Assembly (NCBI GenBank): GCA_963807155.1
Contig: CAWEAZ010000038.1
Coordinates: forward strand, 62,001 to 126,000
Direction of reading: 5' to 3'
Source: JACCZX01 sp963807155
Lineage (GTDB): Bacteria > Pseudomonadota > Gammaproteobacteria > Burkholderiales > Burkholderiaceae_F
Length of the DNA: 64,000 nt
The notes under the pieces were generated by a model, which was not told the DNA's origin, made no database searches, and was given only the letters and a program-made list of their open reading frames with translations. Position numbers and translations under genes: made by a program. Of the stretch, positions 47,673-56,042 are shown piece after piece (position 1 is the stretch's first letter; each line of letters starts with the position of its first letter).

Positions 47673-48599
47673 ATGTCGAGTGCCTTTATCGACGCCTTTC
47701 TGCTCGAACTTTCGACGCAGCGGCGCGCATCGCGTCACACGCTGGCCGCGTATCGGTCGGATCTGGCGAGTCTGACCAAATTTGCCGGTAAGCGATCGCT
47801 CGCAAGGCTAAGCGCACACGACATTCGGCATTACGTGACCAGGCTGCATGCGAGCGGGCTGTCGCCGGCGTCGATCGCACGCACTTTGTCGGCGTGGCGC
47901 TCTATGTATCGATGGCTGTGCGAGCGTGGCGACGCGGTGGACAACCCGGTGGTCGGGGTGAGAGGTCCGAAACGCGTCAAGCGTTTGCCAAAAGCACTGT
48001 CGGCCGATCAGGCCGTCACGTTCGCCGCGCACCCGATCAGTGAAACGCTTCTGGCGGGCCGTGATCATGCGATTGTCGAGCTGCTCTACTCGAGCGGGCT
48101 CAGGTTGGCCGAGTTGGTGTCGCTCGACCACCATTATTTTGAAGCGGCCGGTCAGCGGCCAGCGTCGGTAAGTTGGATCGATCTTGCCGCTGCCGAGGCC
48201 ACGGTAGTCGGCAAAGGGGGCAAAACGCGGCAAGTGCCAATCGGTACGCCGGCGTGCACGGCACTTGCGCGCTGGCTGGAAGCACGCCCGACGCTGGCTC
48301 GCCAGGACGAACGCGCACTGTTCGTCAGCGCCGCCGGCGCTCGGCTATCGGCGCGCAGCGTGCAGTCGAGGCTCGCGCTGTTGTCCCGCAAGCTCGGCCT
48401 GGGCGTTCACGTTCACCCGCACGTCCTACGGCACAGTTTTGCCTCCCATCTGCTGCAGTCGAGCGGCGACCTGCGCGCGGTGCAGGAGCTGCTCGGGCAC
48501 TCGAACATCGCCACGACCCAGATCTATACCCGGCTCGACTGGCAACATCTGGCCAAGGCATACGACGCCGCGCATCCTCGCGCCAAGCGCCGCAGTTGA
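47673..48599 (+). CDS. xerC: Tyrosine recombinase XerC
   Basis: 308 residues. SAM-like N-domain (RRASRHTLAAYRSDLASLTK) and catalytic domain with Arg in LLYSSGLRLAELVSLD, the His-x-x-Arg box HVLRHSFASHLL, GHSNIATTQIY and the nucleophilic Tyr in QIYTRLDWQHLA. With XerD it resolves chromosome dimers at dif. The operon context (dapF-DUF484-xerC) distinguishes it from a phage integrase. Confidence 0.94.
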   Translation: MSSAFIDAFLLELSTQRRASRHTLAAYRSDLASLTKFAGKRSLARLSAHDIRHYVTRLHASGLSPASIARTLSAWRSMYRWLCERGDAVDNPVVGVRGPKRVKRLPKALSADQAVTFAAHPISETLLAGRDHAIVELLYSSGLRLAELVSLDHHYFEAAGQRPASVSWIDLAAAEATVVGKGGKTRQVPIGTPACTALARWLEARPTLARQDERALFVSAAGARLSARSVQSRLALLSRKLGLGVHVHPHVLRHSFASHLLQSSGDLRAVQELLGHSNIATTQIYTRLDWQHLAKAYDAAHPRAKRRS

Positions 48600-48724
48600 G
48601 CCAGACTCTCGCCGCCCAATTGCACTAGACTCTCGCCCCCTTACGAAGCACAACTGCCGGAGCACACCTACTCCGGCAGTCCGATTGAGAAGCGCGATCA
48701 AAAGCGGATCAAAGGCGGCGTTTT
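48600..48724 (+). promoter_or_regulatory. Gap after xerC with direct repeat and perfect hairpin
   Basis: A direct repeat AGACTCTCGCC occurs at 48603-48613 and 48627-48637. A perfect ten-base stem, ACTGCCGGAG / CTCCGGCAGT, occupies 48653-48680 with loop CACACCTA. No T-run follows, so it may be a factor-assisted terminator for the xerC operon or a leader element of the zinc GTPase gene. Confidence 0.5.
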
Positions 48725-49792
48725 ATGGATGTAAGTGCAAGCGTGCCACAGGTGCCGGTGACCGTCCTGACGGGGTTCCTTGGCGCCGGTAAAACGACGC
48801 TTCTCAATCGGATTTTGACCGAACAGCACGGGCACAAAATTGCTGTCATCGAGAATGAATTCGGTCCGGAAGGAATCGACAGCGAGTTGCTGGTGTCCGA
48901 GCCCGGCGAGCAGATCGTAGAAATGAACAACGGGTGCATCTGTTGCACCGTGCGTGGCGATCTGGTGCGCATACTGAACGACTTGAAGGCCAAGCGGCAA
49001 TCGGGCGAGATCGAGTTCGAGCGCGTGATCATCGAGACGACTGGCATGGCGAACCCCGGCCCGGTGACGCAGACGTTTTTTATGGACGACAGCATCTCGA
49101 CCTACTACCTGCTCGACGCCGTCATCACCGTGGTCGACGCCAAGCATGGGCACGACACGCTGGATCAGCAGCCGGAGGCGCAGAACCAGGTGGGGTTTGC
49201 CGATCGGATCCTGATGAGCAAGATCGATCTCGTCTCTGAAGGCGACGCGAAGTCGTTGAAGGACCGCCTTGTGCACATGAATCCGCGGGCGCCCATTAAA
49301 CCGGTCAATTTCGGTGAGGTCGCGATCGCCGATGTGCTCGATGTACGTGGCTTCAACCTGAACGCGATCCTCGAAATCGACCCCGAGTTTCTCGCCGGCG
49401 AGCATCCCGACGCGGCGCGCGACGGTAAGCATCATCACCACGATGCCGATGGTCACGGTGAAGATGATCATCATCACGGTCATCATCATGACGACGCGAT
49501 TAAGGCGTTTGTCTTTCAATCGAACCGGGCGTTTGATCCAGCCAAGCTCGAGGAATATATGGGCACCCTCACTCAGGTTTACGGGCCAGACATGCTTCGG
49601 TATAAAGGCGTGCTTTTCATGAACGGCAGCAATCGCCGGACGATATTTCAAGGCGTTCATATGCTGATGGGAGCCGACGTTGGCCGCCCGTGGGCTGCGA
49701 ATGAAAAGCCTTCCAGCAAGGTTGTTTTCATTGGCCGCAACTTGCCGAAGGAAGCAATCATCAAAGGTCTCGAAGCGTGCCTGGCGCGCTAG
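48725..49792 (+). CDS. COG0523 CobW-like zinc chaperone GTPase
   Basis: 355 residues. Walker A LTGFLGAGKTTLLNRIL, the metal site NNGCICCTVRGDL (CxCC), ETTGMANPGPVTQTF, and the SKIDL specificity motif. A His-rich loop (KHHHHDADGHGEDDHHHGHH) near residue 236 precedes the CobW C-terminal domain (AFVFQSNRAFDPAKLEEYMG). Proteins of this type deliver zinc to client enzymes when zinc is scarce. It sits directly before a dksA whose zinc-finger cysteines are largely replaced. Confidence 0.92.
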   Translation: MDVSASVPQVPVTVLTGFLGAGKTTLLNRILTEQHGHKIAVIENEFGPEGIDSELLVSEPGEQIVEMNNGCICCTVRGDLVRILNDLKAKRQSGEIEFERVIIETTGMANPGPVTQTFFMDDSISTYYLLDAVITVVDAKHGHDTLDQQPEAQNQVGFADRILMSKIDLVSEGDAKSLKDRLVHMNPRAPIKPVNFGEVAIADVLDVRGFNLNAILEIDPEFLAGEHPDAARDGKHHHHDADGHGEDDHHHGHHHDDAIKAFVFQSNRAFDPAKLEEYMGTLTQVYGPDMLRYKGVLFMNGSNRRTIFQGVHMLMGADVGRPWAANEKPSSKVVFIGRNLPKEAIIKGLEACLAR

Positions 49793-49851
49793 ACGCGCTC
49801 ACATCGCACGCGACACTGATGCAACCAGGAATTTTCTAAAGAGGTTCACCG

Positions 49852-50754
49852 ATGGCAGCAAAAAAACCGCCTAAGAAGGCCGCCAAATCCGCCAGCAAGG
49901 CCGCAAAGAAGGTCGTCAAGAAGGTCGTAAAGAAGAGCGTTGCAAAGGCGCCGAGAAAAGCGCAGGCGCCTGTGCGCAAAGCGAAAAAAGCAGCTGCTCC
50001 GAAGAAGAGTGCAAGCGCCTCCCGCAAGGTGAAAGCATTGAAACCTTCAAAAGACGCTGCGCGCTCGAAGGCAGATATGAAGGGCAAGCCGGCGAAAGGT
50101 GCGAAAGCGCCGATCGCAGTGAGTCCACCATCCGGCAGGCCGCGTGGCGGTAGACCGGCGCGCGAACGCAAGGATCAGCGTCCGATACCACCGATGCCGG
50201 CGCCAGGGCTCGCCAACACAGGGCCGATGACGACACCGCCCAAAGTGACGCCAGCCCCATCGCCGAAAGACTTGGCTGCGGCGCACGAGTACCTGTTGGC
50301 GCGCTCGGCGACTCGGAGCGAAGCGCCGCTGGTGGTCAACGGAAAGCGCCTGCCGACCGAAGAGGAGTTGTTGAAGACACGCGATGCTGACTACATGAAC
50401 GCCGAGCAACTGGCGTACTTCAAGCATCGATTGCAGCAAATGGAAGGCGAGTTGCTGCAAAACGCCGACGAAACCACCGAACATCTGCGCGAGTCCGTCA
50501 TCGTTCCCGATCCGGCCGATCGCGCCACCATCGAGGAAGAGCACGCACTCGAACTGCGCACTCGCGATCGCGAGCGCAAGCTGATTAAGAAGGTCCAGCA
50601 GGCCCTGGCGCGAATCGAAAGCGGCGAGTATGGCTATTGCGAAGAAACCGGGGATCCGATTGGGATTCCGCGCCTGCTCGCGCGACCGACTGCAACGCTG
50701 TCGCTCGAGGCGCAGCAGCGCCGCGAGTTAAAGCAGAAAATGTTCGGCGATTAA
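49852..50754 (+). CDS. dksA: DksA-family RNA polymerase regulator with long basic N-terminal tail
   Basis: 300 residues, about twice the E. coli length. Residues 1-100 are Lys/Ala-rich repeats (AAKKPPKKAAKSASKAAKKV and similar), like histone H1. The DksA core starts near residue 175: MNAEQLAYFKHRLQQMEGEL, DPADRATIEEEHALELRTRD and YGYCEETGDPIGIPRLLARP. The C4 zinc site keeps only the first Cys (C-x-x-T, then S and A). The coiled-coil tip Asp/Ala pair lies in DPADRA. It adjusts transcription with ppGpp through the RNA polymerase secondary channel. The tail may bind DNA. Confidence 0.92.
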   Translation: MAAKKPPKKAAKSASKAAKKVVKKVVKKSVAKAPRKAQAPVRKAKKAAAPKKSASASRKVKALKPSKDAARSKADMKGKPAKGAKAPIAVSPPSGRPRGGRPARERKDQRPIPPMPAPGLANTGPMTTPPKVTPAPSPKDLAAAHEYLLARSATRSEAPLVVNGKRLPTEEELLKTRDADYMNAEQLAYFKHRLQQMEGELLQNADETTEHLRESVIVPDPADRATIEEEHALELRTRDRERKLIKKVQQALARIESGEYGYCEETGDPIGIPRLLARPTATLSLEAQQRRELKQKMFGD

Positions 50755-51064
50755 GGCCTCATTCAGCGATCCATATTCCGGGCGTAGCTGACAGGCGGGA
50801 TTGCCGTGCAGATCGGTGGTTTGCGAGCGGTCTAAAGTTGTTACTATCAAAAGCGATTGGCGCTTGCTCACTCGAACACGGTATCAAGTGCGACGGCATC
50901 GACTGTCGCACCGTTTAATGCGATCGGGCCTCAGCGAAAAGGCTTACTTGTTTCCGGTCCCTTCGCGGAATGGCAAAGGGGCTGCTGGTGCCAGAATCGT
51001 GTGTGCGGAGTTGCACACGAAGAATCTGCGAGCCCGAGTACAAATCGGATAACGGTAAAACGTA
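50755..51064 (+). other. 310-base intergenic region after dksA
   Basis: No gene is seen. GTGCGAC (50888-50894) and GTCGCAC (50905-50911) form a seven-base stem followed by CGTTTAA, a weak terminator candidate for dksA. TTGCGA (50821) and TACTAT (50842) are spaced 15 bases, a poor sigma-70 match. Confidence 0.4.
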
Positions 51065-52534
51065 GTGGCCTTTTCCTTCTTTAAAAAAGATTCAAAAGAT
51101 GCCGCAACGGCCGTGAAGGCGGGTTCACGCCAATCCACGTCCGCCAAGCCAGTTGCGCGTCCACTTCCAGGTCCGGTCAATCGGAATCCCTCGTCGACGA
51201 TCGCGCGCGGTTCACAGGGCCCCGCGACCACCAATACAGCGGCCGACAAGGATTTACATCGCACCCTTGCGCTTGAAACGGCAGCCAAGATCGATGCGAT
51301 CGAATCTGAAATGGCGCGGGACTTTTTACGCCCCGGCGGCGCGCCGACGATGTTCCCGAACTCCGCCGCCAATTCGACCCTGCAGCGGCCGTCGCAGCAA
51401 CCCGAGGCTGTTGAAGCAGCGCCCTCCAACGGCAAGGACGATAAGGCGCTCGAGCCGCTTGACATCATCTCCGAGGATTGGGCGGGCAACGTCAACGCGT
51501 TCGAGGTCTCGGCTGAAGGCGGCGGCTCGGCGATTGAAGAAACGGCAATCCTGTTCGCCAATGGTTTGATCGAGCCCGCTGAAGCCGGGTTGCGCGCAGC
51601 CATTCAGTCGGATCAGCTGGGAGAGGCTGCGCAACGAGGCTGGCTGATGCTGTTCGAGTTGTTGCAGCAGCGCGGTGACAGGGCTGGCTTTGACAGCCTG
51701 ACGATCGAGTACGTGCTGCGTTTCGAAAGCTCGCCGCCAGCATGGATCGACTACCGAGATGAGCCCGATCTGGCAGCGCTTAGCGCCGCCGTGGGGCGCT
51801 CTGCCCAAACAGGAGCCGCGCCGATCATCGTGCTGCCCGAGGCGGTCGACGGGGGCGTCGTAGCGCATCTCGAACAGTTGAAAAATCATTCGCAATCGCA
51901 TCAGTCGATTACGCTCGACTCTTCGAATGTGCGCAGCTTCGATCCGGTAGGCGCCGAGTTGTTGCTGCGCGTGATCAACGCATTCAAGCGCGCGAGCCAC
52001 GAGCTGCTGCTGCAGGGTGCCGATCAACTGGTCACTCCGTTACGCGCGGCGGTTGAAGCCGGCCGTCGCGATCCGAGCGACGCTGTATGGATGCTGCTGC
52101 TAGAAGTGTTCCGCCTGTTGAATCGGCAGCATGACTTCGAAGAAACCGGAATTCAGTATTGCATCACCTACGAGGTATCGCCGCCGTCGTGGGAGCCGGC
52201 GCCACCGAACTTGAAGACGCGTGCCGCGGTACCGCAGGCGGTCGTGCCGGAAGCGGGCGATGGGCTTTCTTGGCGCGGCACATTACGCGGCGAAGGGGAG
52301 CCGCACTTTGGCCGGCTGATGGCGGCGTCACGCATCGAAAAGCAATTGATCGTCGATTGTATGTACCTGAAGAGGGTCGAGTTTTCGACCGCCACCGGCA
52401 TGCTCGCAATGGTCACCAAAGTGCGCCAAAACGGCGCCACCGTCGAGTTCCGCAACGTGAACTACCTAATTGGCGCTCTGTTTGCGCTGCTGGGCGTCGA
52501 CGCGGTCGCACAAGTTCAGCTGCGCCGGGTCTAG
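51065..52534 (+). CDS. STAS-domain-like cytoplasmic protein, unknown function
   Basis: 489 residues from GTG 51065. It begins AFSFFKKDSKDAATAVKAG, then a low-complexity Pro/Ser stretch to about residue 130. Two similar halves follow: FANGLIEPAEAGLRAAIQSD then WLMLFELLQQRGDRAGFDSL and VLRFESSPPAWID; later VWMLLLEVFRLLNRQHDFEE then YCITYEVSPPSWEP. The segments QSITLDSSNVRSFDPVGAEL and QLIVDCMYLKRVEFSTATGM are STAS-like strands with S-x(n)-G-A/G ends. This gene is conserved between dksA and hslV in Burkholderiales. Its partner is unknown. Confidence 0.75.
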   Translation: MAFSFFKKDSKDAATAVKAGSRQSTSAKPVARPLPGPVNRNPSSTIARGSQGPATTNTAADKDLHRTLALETAAKIDAIESEMARDFLRPGGAPTMFPNSAANSTLQRPSQQPEAVEAAPSNGKDDKALEPLDIISEDWAGNVNAFEVSAEGGGSAIEETAILFANGLIEPAEAGLRAAIQSDQLGEAAQRGWLMLFELLQQRGDRAGFDSLTIEYVLRFESSPPAWIDYRDEPDLAALSAAVGRSAQTGAAPIIVLPEAVDGGVVAHLEQLKNHSQSHQSITLDSSNVRSFDPVGAELLLRVINAFKRASHELLLQGADQLVTPLRAAVEAGRRDPSDAVWMLLLEVFRLLNRQHDFEETGIQYCITYEVSPPSWEPAPPNLKTRAAVPQAVVPEAGDGLSWRGTLRGEGEPHFGRLMAASRIEKQLIVDCMYLKRVEFSTATGMLAMVTKVRQNGATVEFRNVNYLIGALFALLGVDAVAQVQLRRV

Positions 52535-52595
52535 AAGTTATCCGTATCGCCCCTATCTAGGCCGTATTCTGCGGCTGCACAGATAGGCAAACCCA

Positions 52596-53132
52596 ATGGA
52601 AGTTTTTCACGGGACGACGATCGTCTCCGCGCGGCGTGGGACGAAGGTCGCGATGGGCGGTGACGGTCAGGTCACTCTCGGCAACATCATCGTCAAACAA
52701 GGCGCGAAAAAAGTGCGCCGGCTGCATCACGATCGGATCCTCGCGGGGTTTGCGGGCGCCACCGCCGACGCGTTCACGTTGTTCGAGCGGTTTGACGCCA
52801 AGCTCGACAAGCACCAGGGCAATCTGATGCGCTCGGCCGTGGAGCTCGCGAAGGACTGGCGCACCGACCGCATCCTGCGCCGCCTCGAAGCGATGCTGGC
52901 AGTCGCCGACAGCGAAACGTCGCTGATCATCACCGGCACAGGCGACGTGCTCGAGCCCGAATTCGGGTTGATCTCGATCGGCTCCGGGGGCCCGTATGCC
53001 CACGCCGCCGCGCGCGCTTTACTGGACAACACGGACCTGCCACCCAAAGAGCTGGTGAAAAAGGCGCTCGAGATCGCAGGCGACTTGTGTATCTATACGA
53101 ATCAGAGCCACACCATCGAATCAATCGACTAG
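52596..53132 (+). CDS. hslV: ATP-dependent protease HslV subunit
   Basis: 178 residues. After removal of MEVFHG the N-terminal catalytic Thr is exposed in TTIVSARRG; AMGGDGQVTLGNIIVKQGAK, RILAGFAGATADAFTLFERF and ISIGSGGPYAHAAARALLDN are family blocks. HslV is a Thr peptidase ring activated by HslU. Confidence 0.96.
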   Translation: MEVFHGTTIVSARRGTKVAMGGDGQVTLGNIIVKQGAKKVRRLHHDRILAGFAGATADAFTLFERFDAKLDKHQGNLMRSAVELAKDWRTDRILRRLEAMLAVADSETSLIITGTGDVLEPEFGLISIGSGGPYAHAAARALLDNTDLPPKELVKKALEIAGDLCIYTNQSHTIESID

Positions 53133-53271
53133 GCGGCGAACGTAGTGATAACTCCCCTGCCTTTGTACTGCGCGCGTACGCGCGGCCGCTCCGAAGGGAG
53201 CGCGCCTAACTAATCGCGACGAGTGCACGTGCGACCGCAAAGCGGTCGCGTACACGAGGAGCGCAGCTTCT
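53133..53271 (+). promoter_or_regulatory. hslV-hslU gap with two hairpins
   Basis: Two strong dyads: CGCTCC-GAAG-GGAGCG (53187-53202, with extra outer pairing) and GCGACCGC-AAA-GCGGTCGC (53231-53249). The second ends just before the GAGGAG ribosome binding site of hslU, so it could affect hslU translation. Neither has a T-run. Confidence 0.5.
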
Positions 53272-54606
53272 ATGATGACCCCGAGAGAAATCGTTCACGA
53301 ACTCAACAAGCACATCGTCGGCCAGGATCGCGCCAAGCGTGCGGTCGCGGTCGCACTACGCAACCGGTGGCGCCGGCAGCAGGTCAGCGAACCGCTGCGC
53401 TCTGAAATCACACCAAAAAACATTCTGATGATCGGGCCGACCGGCGTTGGTAAGACCGAGATTGCGCGTCGGCTCGCGCGGCTGGCGGACGCACCGTTCA
53501 TCAAAGTTGAAGCAACGAAGTTCACTGAAGTCGGCTACGTCGGCCGAGATGTCGACACCATTATTCGCGACCTCGTCGATATCTCGATCAAGCAGACGCG
53601 CGAGTCGGAGACCAAGAAAGTCGCGACGCGGGCGCAGGACGCCGCCGAAGATCGCGTGCTCGACGTGCTGGTGCCGCCTGCGCGCGACGTAGGTTTTTCT
53701 GCCGGTAATCGCGACGACCACAACGCGACGCGCCAGAAGTTTCGCAAGAAGCTGCGTGAAGGCGAACTCGACGACAAGGAGATTGAGATCGAATTGGCGA
53801 CGGCGTCTCCGTCGATGGAAGTGATGGCACCGCCCGGAATGGAGGAATTGACGCAGCAGATTCAGACGATGTTCTCGAATCTGGGCCGCGAGCGTCGCAA
53901 GCCGCGCAAGCTGACGATCAAGGAAGCGCTGAAGCTGCTGACCGACGAGGAAGCTTCGCGGATGGTCAACGACGAGGAATTGAAGACACGCGCAATTGCG
54001 AATGCCGAGTCAAATGGCATCGTGTTTCTCGATGAGATCGACAAGATCGCATCGCGCTCGGAGCTGCAGGGCGCCGACGTGTCGCGTCAGGGTGTGCAGC
54101 GCGACTTGCTGCCGCTGGTCGAGGGAACAACGGTCAACACGAAGTACGGCATGGTGAAGACTGACCACATCCTGTTCATCGCGTCGGGCGCCTTTCATCT
54201 GGCGAAGCCGTCAGACTTGATTCCCGAGATGCAAGGCCGCTTTCCGATCAGAGTCGAACTCGATTCCCTTACCGTCGATGACTTCGAACGCATCTTGAAG
54301 ACCACCGACGCCAGCCTGACGCAGCAATATGAAGCGTTGCTTGCGACCGACGGGTGCGCATTGCAATTTACCGACGAGGGCATTCACCGGCTCGCCGAAA
54401 TTGCGCATCAGGTCAACAACACGACAGAGAATATCGGCGCTCGCAGGCTTTACACAGTGCTGGAAAAGCTGCTCGAAGAGGTATCGTTCGGCGCAGGCAG
54501 CCAAGTAAGCAGCGAAGCGCAAAAGGTGCTTATCGATGCAGCGTATGTCGATGCTAAATTGGCCGATCTCGCGCACGACGAAGATCTGGCGCGCTATGTC
54601 TTGTAG
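53272..54606 (+). CDS. hslU: ATP-dependent protease ATPase subunit HslU
   Basis: 444 residues. MTPREIVHELNKHIVGQDRA, Walker A IGPTGVGKTEIARRL, EVGYVGRDVDTIIRDLVD, Walker B GIVFLDEIDKIA, IPEMQGRFPIRVELDSL and the C-terminal DLARYVL that docks into HslV. AAA+ unfoldase for HslV. Confidence 0.97.
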   Translation: MMTPREIVHELNKHIVGQDRAKRAVAVALRNRWRRQQVSEPLRSEITPKNILMIGPTGVGKTEIARRLARLADAPFIKVEATKFTEVGYVGRDVDTIIRDLVDISIKQTRESETKKVATRAQDAAEDRVLDVLVPPARDVGFSAGNRDDHNATRQKFRKKLREGELDDKEIEIELATASPSMEVMAPPGMEELTQQIQTMFSNLGRERRKPRKLTIKEALKLLTDEEASRMVNDEELKTRAIANAESNGIVFLDEIDKIASRSELQGADVSRQGVQRDLLPLVEGTTVNTKYGMVKTDHILFIASGAFHLAKPSDLIPEMQGRFPIRVELDSLTVDDFERILKTTDASLTQQYEALLATDGCALQFTDEGIHRLAEIAHQVNNTTENIGARRLYTVLEKLLEEVSFGAGSQVSSEAQKVLIDAAYVDAKLADLAHDEDLARYVL

Positions 54607-54625
54607 CAAAACAGGATAGCTCTGG

Positions 54626-55069
54626 ATGGCGATGAAACGATGGGCGCTCGCGGCGATGGTGGCGGTGTCGGTGGCAGCGTATGCGCAGCGCAGCGCGGAC
54701 CTCGAAGTCAAGTCCGCCTGGGCCAGGCCGACGGTGGCAGGTCAGATGGGCACCGGGGCCTTTATGCAGCTCATGTCGCGAGACGGTGCCCGCCTTCTGG
54801 GCGCGTCGAGTGACGTAGCGGGCGTCGTCGAGATTCACGAGATGGCCATGGAAGGCAACGTGATGCGGATGCGCCCGATTCGCACTCTTGATCTGCCGCC
54901 GGGCGGAACCGTAGAACTGAAGCCGGGCGGACATCACATGATGTTGATGGACTTGAAGCGTCCGCTCGCCGTCGGTGAAAAGATCAAGGTCGAGTTGCGA
55001 CTCGAAACTCGCGACAAGAAGCTGGTCACGCAGCCGATCGAAGTAGAAGTGCGACCGCGCGCGCCCTGA
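54626..55069 (+). CDS. Periplasmic copper chaperone PCu(A)C
   Basis: 147 residues with a signal peptide (LAAMVAVSVAAYA/QRS). Copper motif H(M)x10Mx21HxM in VEIHEMAMEGNVMRMRPI and GGHHMMLMDLKRPL. Delivers Cu(I) to the CuA site of cytochrome oxidase. Follows hslU by 19 bases. Confidence 0.9.
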   Translation: MAMKRWALAAMVAVSVAAYAQRSADLEVKSAWARPTVAGQMGTGAFMQLMSRDGARLLGASSDVAGVVEIHEMAMEGNVMRMRPIRTLDLPPGGTVELKPGGHHMMLMDLKRPLAVGEKIKVELRLETRDKKLVTQPIEVEVRPRAP

Positions 55070-55114
55070 CCCAACTTCTTTGGCGAGTAACGCGCGTGTA
55101 AGATGCGCGCGCCC

Positions 55115-56017
55115 ATGGACACGGCAACAGTCGACACCGCGCTGATCGCCCCGCAGCTAAAAGCTGAAATTCTGTCCGAGGCGCTTCCCTACATCCGGCG
55201 TTTTCACGGCAAGACCATCGTCGTCAAGTACGGCGGCAACGCGATGGTTGATCAGAACTTGAAGGAAGCATTCGCGCACGATGTCGTGCTGTTGAAGCTA
55301 GTGGGCATGAATCCCGTCGTCGTGCACGGTGGTGGTCCGCAGATTGACGAGGCGCTTGAACGGGTCGGGAAAAAATCGACCTTCATACAAGGCATGCGGG
55401 TCACCGACGCCGAGACGATGGAAGTGGTCGAATGGGTGTTGGCGGGTGAGATACAGGGCGAATTGGTGACTCTGATTAACCGCTTCGGCGGTCAGGCGGT
55501 CGGCTTGACCGGCAAGGACGGGGGTTTGATTCGAGCGCGCAGGTTGCGCCTGCCCGACATGGCCGATCCATCGAAAAGTCATGATCTCGGACACGTCGGC
55601 GAAATCGAGGCTATCAACCCGGCGGTCGTCAAGGCGCTGCAGGACGATGCGTTTATCCCGGTGATTTCGCCGATCGGCTTTGGCAGCGACGATCTGACGT
55701 ACAACATCAACGCAGACGTCGTCGCCGGCAAGATCGCCGAAATTCTTAAGGCCGAAAAGCTCGTGATGCTGACCAACACGCCGGGCGTACTAGACAAAGG
55801 CGGCAAGCTCTTGACTGGGCTTTCCGCGCGCGAGATCGACGATCTGTTCGCCGACGGCACGATCTCCGGCGGCATGCTGCCGAAGATCTCGTCGGCGCTC
55901 GAAGCCGCCAAGAGCGGCGTCAACTCGGTTCATATCATCGACGGCAGGGTCGATCATTGCCTGCTGCTGGAGATCCTGACCGACCAGGGCGTCGGCACAA
56001 TGATCAAGTCGCATTGA
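55115..56017 (+). CDS. argB: N-acetylglutamate kinase
   Basis: 300 residues from ATG 55115; ATG 55103 is an equally possible start. IVVKYGGNAMVDQNLKEAFA, VVVHGGGPQIDEALERVGKK, the AVGLTGKDGGLI loop, NINADVVAGKIAEILKAEKL and SGGMLPKISSALEAA are diagnostic. Second step of arginine synthesis. Confidence 0.96.
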   Translation: MDTATVDTALIAPQLKAEILSEALPYIRRFHGKTIVVKYGGNAMVDQNLKEAFAHDVVLLKLVGMNPVVVHGGGPQIDEALERVGKKSTFIQGMRVTDAETMEVVEWVLAGEIQGELVTLINRFGGQAVGLTGKDGGLIRARRLRLPDMADPSKSHDLGHVGEIEAINPAVVKALQDDAFIPVISPIGFGSDDLTYNINADVVAGKIAEILKAEKLVMLTNTPGVLDKGGKLLTGLSAREIDDLFADGTISGGMLPKISSALEAAKSGVNSVHIIDGRVDHCLLLEILTDQGVGTMIKSH

Positions 56018-56042
56018 TTAAGTTGTACTGAGCGGAGTTCTC

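Noticed and set aside
47673..48599. Phage or integron integrase.
   Set aside because: The dapF-DUF484 context and length identify chromosomal XerC; no attachment repeats or mobile genes nearby.
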